In this document: positions 59,621-64,000 of the stretch, one piece after another
Position numbering within the stretch: position 1 is the first letter of the stretch
Layout of the letters: each line of letters starts with the position of its first letter
Source of the DNA: Limonium bicolor
Taxonomy: Eukaryota > Streptophyta > Magnoliopsida > Caryophyllales > Plumbaginaceae
DNA: 64,000 bases
Reading direction: 5' to 3'
Assembly (NCBI GenBank): GCA_023374045.1
Contig: CM041777.1
Coordinates: forward strand, 88,034,300-88,098,299
The notes under the pieces: model-generated
Database searches by the model: none
Seen by the model: only the letters and a program-made list of their open reading frames with translations
What the model was told of the DNA's origin: nothing
Translations under genes and position numbers: made by a program

Positions 59621-59637
59621 TTTTAAGGGGGGTAGAT
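59621..59637 (+). promoter_or_regulatory. PPT of element F
   Basis: TTTTAAGGGGGGTAGAT ends exactly at the 3' LTR start. The hairpin GAACTTCG, loop AGGA, CGAAGTTC (59601-59620) is adjacent. Confidence 0.93.
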
Positions 59638-62600
59638 TGAAATACCCCAAACCTTGATATATTGTTTAAATACTAAACTATGATATTTAAAGGCTAAAAA
59701 GTGCCTTAGAAACATCAGTGTACAATTTAAACCATGGTGAAAACAATAAGTACCATGAATACGGCTTGAGCAAAAACATGCTCTAAGCTTGGAGTGAACT
59801 TGGTTGGGACCCAAAGAACCTAACAAGACTAAATAATAGTCAATTATGATTTAATAAGGCTAATTAAGTCCTTAGGAAACCTTGGTAGACAATTAAACCA
59901 AATAAAACACAAATAAATACCTTAAAGTCAATATGGGCAAAAATGTGCTCTAAGCTTGGGATAAGTTTGCATAAGACCTAAAGGTCGTACCTATACCTTA
60001 ATTATATGTTAATGAACATATAAACCAATTACAAAAGAAAACCAAGCTTGAAAACAAGTTAAAACACAAAATGTGCTTTAAGGAGTCTTAAAGCACATTT
60101 TTGAAAAAATTGTCTTGTAAATGAGTTTTGAATGGCTAAATGTCCATCATTACTCTTTAAATAACATGTGTACTACTTAGTATCACATTTGGAAGTCTAA
60201 ATCAATGGGAAATAAAAAATTTCACAAGTATGTGCCTTGTTTTTGTGAATAGTAACTAAAATATGCTAGTTTATGACATAAGTCAATATAAGTAAGTTAA
60301 TTGGTCAACAAAGACCAAAACACCCCTAAGTAATATAAGGGGGCCAGTTTTGTAAGGTGAGTCACCACCATTTGCAAATCAATTAAAGAAAGGAAGACAT
60401 AAAGTAAAGTACTATTCTACTTTATTACATAAATATCTAACAAAGGTAGACCTCTCACCTCATTCTCTTCTTTTCTCCTTGTTCCCACCGTCTTCAACCT
60501 CTCCTCTCTTCTTCAAAAACGATGGGCTATAGTAACCTCTCTTCTCCATCTTCATTTCCTTGCCAAATCCAACTCCATGCTCCAAATCAAATCCTAAGAC
60601 CATATTTGTCTTAGTTAGACCAAGCTCTACACTTCTATCTTTTCAAATCTTCAAGAACTCCATTTCGGTGCCATGGAGACAATTCACCATTGAAGGAGCT
60701 TGAGCTCATATTTTCATGCCATGTTATTCTTCTTTGCTTCAAGGTAAGGAATAACCAAAGAAAACAACATTTCCTTCATTTTTTATTACATGTCCAAAAT
60801 TCACCATTAATGGTGTCTTCTCTTGTTCTTTCATAGCCCCATTTCAATCTTTAAAGGACAAGGAGGTGTCTCTCTTGATGCTTATTCATGCTCTCTTTTG
60901 TTTCCAAGGTAAAACAACTATCCTAAAGTGTATAAACAATATATATGACCTAGGGTTTACAATGAGTTTAAGCATGAAGCTTGAATGCTCATTGGTTTTA
61001 CTTGTGTATTGATTAGAACATTGACAAGTAGCCAAGTACTCTTGCCGATTTCCAAACAAGGAAGAACAAGAGTGTTCAAGTAAAAATCTTGAAGAAAAGA
61101 GGTAAACAAACTATCTCAATGTAGTTTAAATGCCTAGGAAAAATGAGCTTGATTTGCTTAATAAAATACCTAAGGAGCCAATGGCAAATGAGCTAGTAAA
61201 ATGCTCTCAAGGAGTTTATTAAGGGCATATGTATTGTTGGGTGTATTTGCAGGTCAAAGGCAATATATACATGTGGAAATTCAGTGTTTATGGTTTATGC
61301 AATTTAAGGGCCTAAGAGCCATGTTATTTAAGGGCCTAAGTGCCAAGCAATTTGTTTATGCACTATATTGTGATGTAGTGTAAATTTGGTGAAGTTTTGT
61401 GTGTGAGAAGGTTCTTGATGGATTTAAGAGTTCTTGAATGATTTAAAGTGAAAACCTAAGTGTTTGGGTGTGAGAATATACAAGAGAAGCTATGACAAAA
61501 TTTAGTCGACAAACAAAGGAGTTCATGTATTCTAATGGGATTTTATGACCTATAAGGTATTAGGAATTTGTTAAGTGTGAAGATGTGAAACAAGTGAAAT
61601 ATGGTGTTCTTAAGTGTTATGATGCCTTGGGCATAGTCTTGGAGGATTTAGAAATCAAAGGGTGTTGTCAACACACTAAAGTTATGTGGTATGAAATGCT
61701 AAGTCTTGTGCAAGTTTTGGTGATCAAAGGAAAAAATAATGCCTTTGAAGTAGTGATAATGGTGGTAAGGAAACATTGTAGGATAGTGATTGTCATAAGT
61801 ATAAAACACCACTTAGAAATCTAAGGAAAAACACTACAAGTGTTAGTATTTATAAGAATTGTGTAATGCTTGAGGAAGATCTTTAATGGGTAATTTAAGG
61901 AGTTTAATGGAGGTCTTAAGGTGTGTTTGAGGTGGCCAAATGTGGTTAGAACATACTAGGATACATGAGGTGAAGTTTGGAGTCAAATGGGAATGTAGAA
62001 ACAAAGGTCTAGAGCCGACCGACCTTAGGGACCGGACTTGTAAGGTTGGTCGAGCTCAGTTTACACTACCGGAAAGAGTTTCTGGAATGGACCGACCTTG
62101 GGGACCGGACTTGCAAGGTCGGTCGGGTTTATATTTTTGGTACGAATTAAGTTTCTGGAATGGACCGACCTTGGGACCGGACTTGCAAGGCCGGTCGTGT
62201 CTAAATTTTTGAACGGAAATTGTTTCTGGAATGGACCGACCTTGTGGACCGAACTTGCAAGGTCGGCCGGAGTAGAGAATTTTTGACGGTAATGTGTTCT
62301 GGAATGGACCGACCTTGTGTAAGGTCGGTCGGTAAGGTCGGTCGGACCAAAACTTGTAAAAAAAAAAAAACAAGAGTGACTTAAGTAGTAAACCCTAGTG
62401 GTATAACAAGGATAATCAAGTGTGAATTAAGTAAGGAAACATGACATATAATCATGTTAAAACACTTAGTATTCAAAGTTAAATAACTTAATTAACCGAC
62501 ATTACTAATCATGTTTAGGAACTACGTTTGGCGGGACTCGTATGCAGCAAGGGCCAAGGTAGGTATGGTTTTCTTGCAACCTGTGTCCTACCGGATTACA

Positions 62601-64000
62601 CCGGCTTGTATGCCAATGTGTTTTTCTGTATGTTTGCCATGTTATAAGATAAATCATGAAACGAGTTTACAGTCGTTATTGTTGTTGTGTGTTTGCGTAC
62701 CGATAACGGTAACCTCGAATGCGCACGGAAGGCTAGTTAACCATTATTAGGTAAACGTAAGAGAACGGTATCCGGTAATAACGTTTCCAACCTAAGGAAC
62801 GTTCTAACCATGGCTATGCGTAGCGTGAGTTAGTCATGTGATGTTTGTGTGTGTGTGATGTTTGTGTGTGAATGTATGAACCTCCCTTGTGTGTGTCTAA
62901 CTAGACCTAACCATCTATTTGAGAATTAATGTACTAAGTCCAATAAAGGGACTCCTAACAAGTGCTAACCGGGGAGTGAGGAGTCCGGTCTGTTTCGGCC
63001 ACGCGTGGAGTATGGGGGTCGTTGTCATATCAGGTTCGATCCTCTCTGTATGTTATGGTTGTTTTCCAATTTGGTTTCCAATCTTCCCTTTAGCTTAACC
63101 AAAGCTATTTTACTGACTCACGTCGGGCCACAAGGGCATACTATGTTTGTTCGGTGTGCTTGGGTTACTATATCCGACGCACCTTGGTGTTAAGTTATCC
63201 GTTCATTTAACGAGACGGTAACGAGTTATGTAACGAGCTTATCATGAGTCTGGCAACATTCTCTAGGCTCTACAAGTGAACTGACTATGTTTGGGCCGGT
63301 TCGTAAAAGGGAACCGTTCCCGTTATGTAAGTATTATTGTTGTGCTGCAATTCTTATTGGGATGTGATGTTATATGTTGTTAAGATGTGGAGTATGTGGA
63401 TCATGGATATGAACTCCAGTTATTGTAAGAGGCGTTTGGGAATAACCCGATTGGTGGGCAAATGTCGTCTATTAAGGAAATAACTCCATTAAGGAGAAGA
63501 AACACTCTAGGGGTTAAAGATCACAATGAGTGATTTATTAAGTGATGATGTGTTGGCTGTTTTATTGAGCCATTGTTGTGCAGTGTAATGTGTTGTGTAT
63601 TTGTAGTTTACGTGCATGATTTAAATAAAATCAACAGCATGCTTAGACGACAAATAGTTGTGCGTGGCCCGGTAGCATGCGGGCTGCGGGATTACCATAC
63701 CAGCAAAGGTGCTGAGCCCCTGGGGGGCCACCCTTTCTCTTCTTTTCCTATTTCAGGTACTAGGAGCTGGAAGCCGTTCGAGAGTAGGACGGGGTAGTCG
63801 TTTTGTACATGGGTAATCACTTAAGTTGTATGTGTACAGTAGGTGTAGTAAGACCGAAATTGTTATCGGCATCAGCTTGTAAATACTCGGTATAGTTGGA
63901 AGGTATGTGTATGTCTTGTTGTTAATGGAAAGAGATAGTAATGTGTAGTCTCTCGGGAATCTAGTCCATCAGACCGATACAATGTGTATGTAATAGCCTT
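59638..64000 (+). repeat. Element F: 3' LTR, partial at window edge
   Basis: Matches 50182-54480 or so with small differences; the window ends at GTAATAGCCTT, which is at about 54486 in the 5' LTR. The terminal part and any target duplication lie outside. Confidence 0.95.
62012..62352. repeat. GGTCGG-rich tandem array in 3' LTR of element F
   Basis: Same five-unit array as 52515-52852, with a few base changes that restore or break the GGTCGG pairs (for example GGCCGGTCG at about 62189). Confidence 0.88.

Larger units (their letters stand above)
54603..59637 (+). mobile_element. Element F: non-coding interior
   Basis: 5035 bp between PBS and PPT. Open frames are short, shared only patchily with B and D, and show no gag zinc knuckle, protease, RT, RNase H or integrase motif. 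It contains a TTCTTTCAAA-rich segment (55640-55720), a 20-bp palindrome (55437-55456), an extra PPT-like tract (58254-58270) and a GTTAT microsatellite (about 59457-59476). Confidence 0.88.
50182..64000 (+). mobile_element. Element F: LARD-type retrotransposon, cut by the window edge
   Basis: Plus-strand element: 5' LTR 50182-54602, PBS, 5.03-kb interior without recognisable protein, PPT at 59621-59637, 3' LTR from 59638 running off the window. From the 5' LTR length about 120 bp of the 3' LTR are missing here, so the whole is close to 13.9 kb. Long LTRs plus a conserved non-coding interior fit large retrotransposon derivatives (LARDs), which are moved by proteins of an autonomous relative. 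B and D are truncated members of the same family. Confidence 0.92.

Overview
The window is repeat-rich plant nuclear DNA, probably pericentromeric or otherwise heterochromatic. No free-standing cellular gene is visible. Almost every base belongs to nested, truncated or rearranged Ty3/gypsy LTR retrotransposons. The evidence for a plant is the initiator-Met-tRNA primer binding site (TGGTATCAGAGC), long LTRs with TG...CA ends, polypurine tracts (PPTs), a chromovirus-type pol, a Mutator-like element with a 9-bp target-site duplication, and a plant-type GRF zinc finger and AlkB homolog. I cannot name the species. Element names below run A to F from left to right.

Layout. 1-7953: remnant of element A (+ strand): an LTR end, a decayed interior with a pol scrap, a PPT at 2497-2512 and a second LTR-like stretch from 2513. 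This stretch is interrupted by a fold-back Mutator-like element (5851-7888) that carries a GRF zinc-finger gene fragment in each arm. 7954-17224: element B (- strand), a 4.44-kb LTR plus a non-coding interior with its 5' end missing. 17225-31053: element C (- strand), two LTRs of 3.8 and 3.7 kb around a gag/pol interior of the chromodomain (Tekay/Del-like) type. Between gag and protease it carries an uninterrupted 245-residue AlkB-like 2-oxoglutarate/Fe(II) dioxygenase ORF. 31054-32151: GC-rich then AT-rich gene-like segment of unknown origin. 32152-42283: second copy of the block at about 4884-17100 (flank plus element D, which equals B), without the Mutator-like element and without C. 42287-49735: element E (- strand), LTRs of about 3.7 kb around an interior of only 382 bp. 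49736-50181: spacer. 50182-64000: element F (+ strand), full length except that its 3' LTR is cut by the window edge; it has 4.42-kb LTRs and a 5.0-kb interior with no recognisable protein (LARD-type).

How the parts fit. B, D and F are non-autonomous copies of one family. They share LTR termini, PBS context, PPT and a PPT-side hairpin with the coding element C, so a C-like element is the plausible source of their enzymes. C is itself inactive: gag and pol carry several frameshifts and a stop, while its AlkB reading frame is open with all expected catalytic residues. The AlkB-bearing chromovirus is the most interesting object here. The fold-back GRF-carrying Mutator-like element with its exact empty site, the very long-LTR elements with little or no coding interior, and a PBS-overlapping hairpin shared by three families come next.
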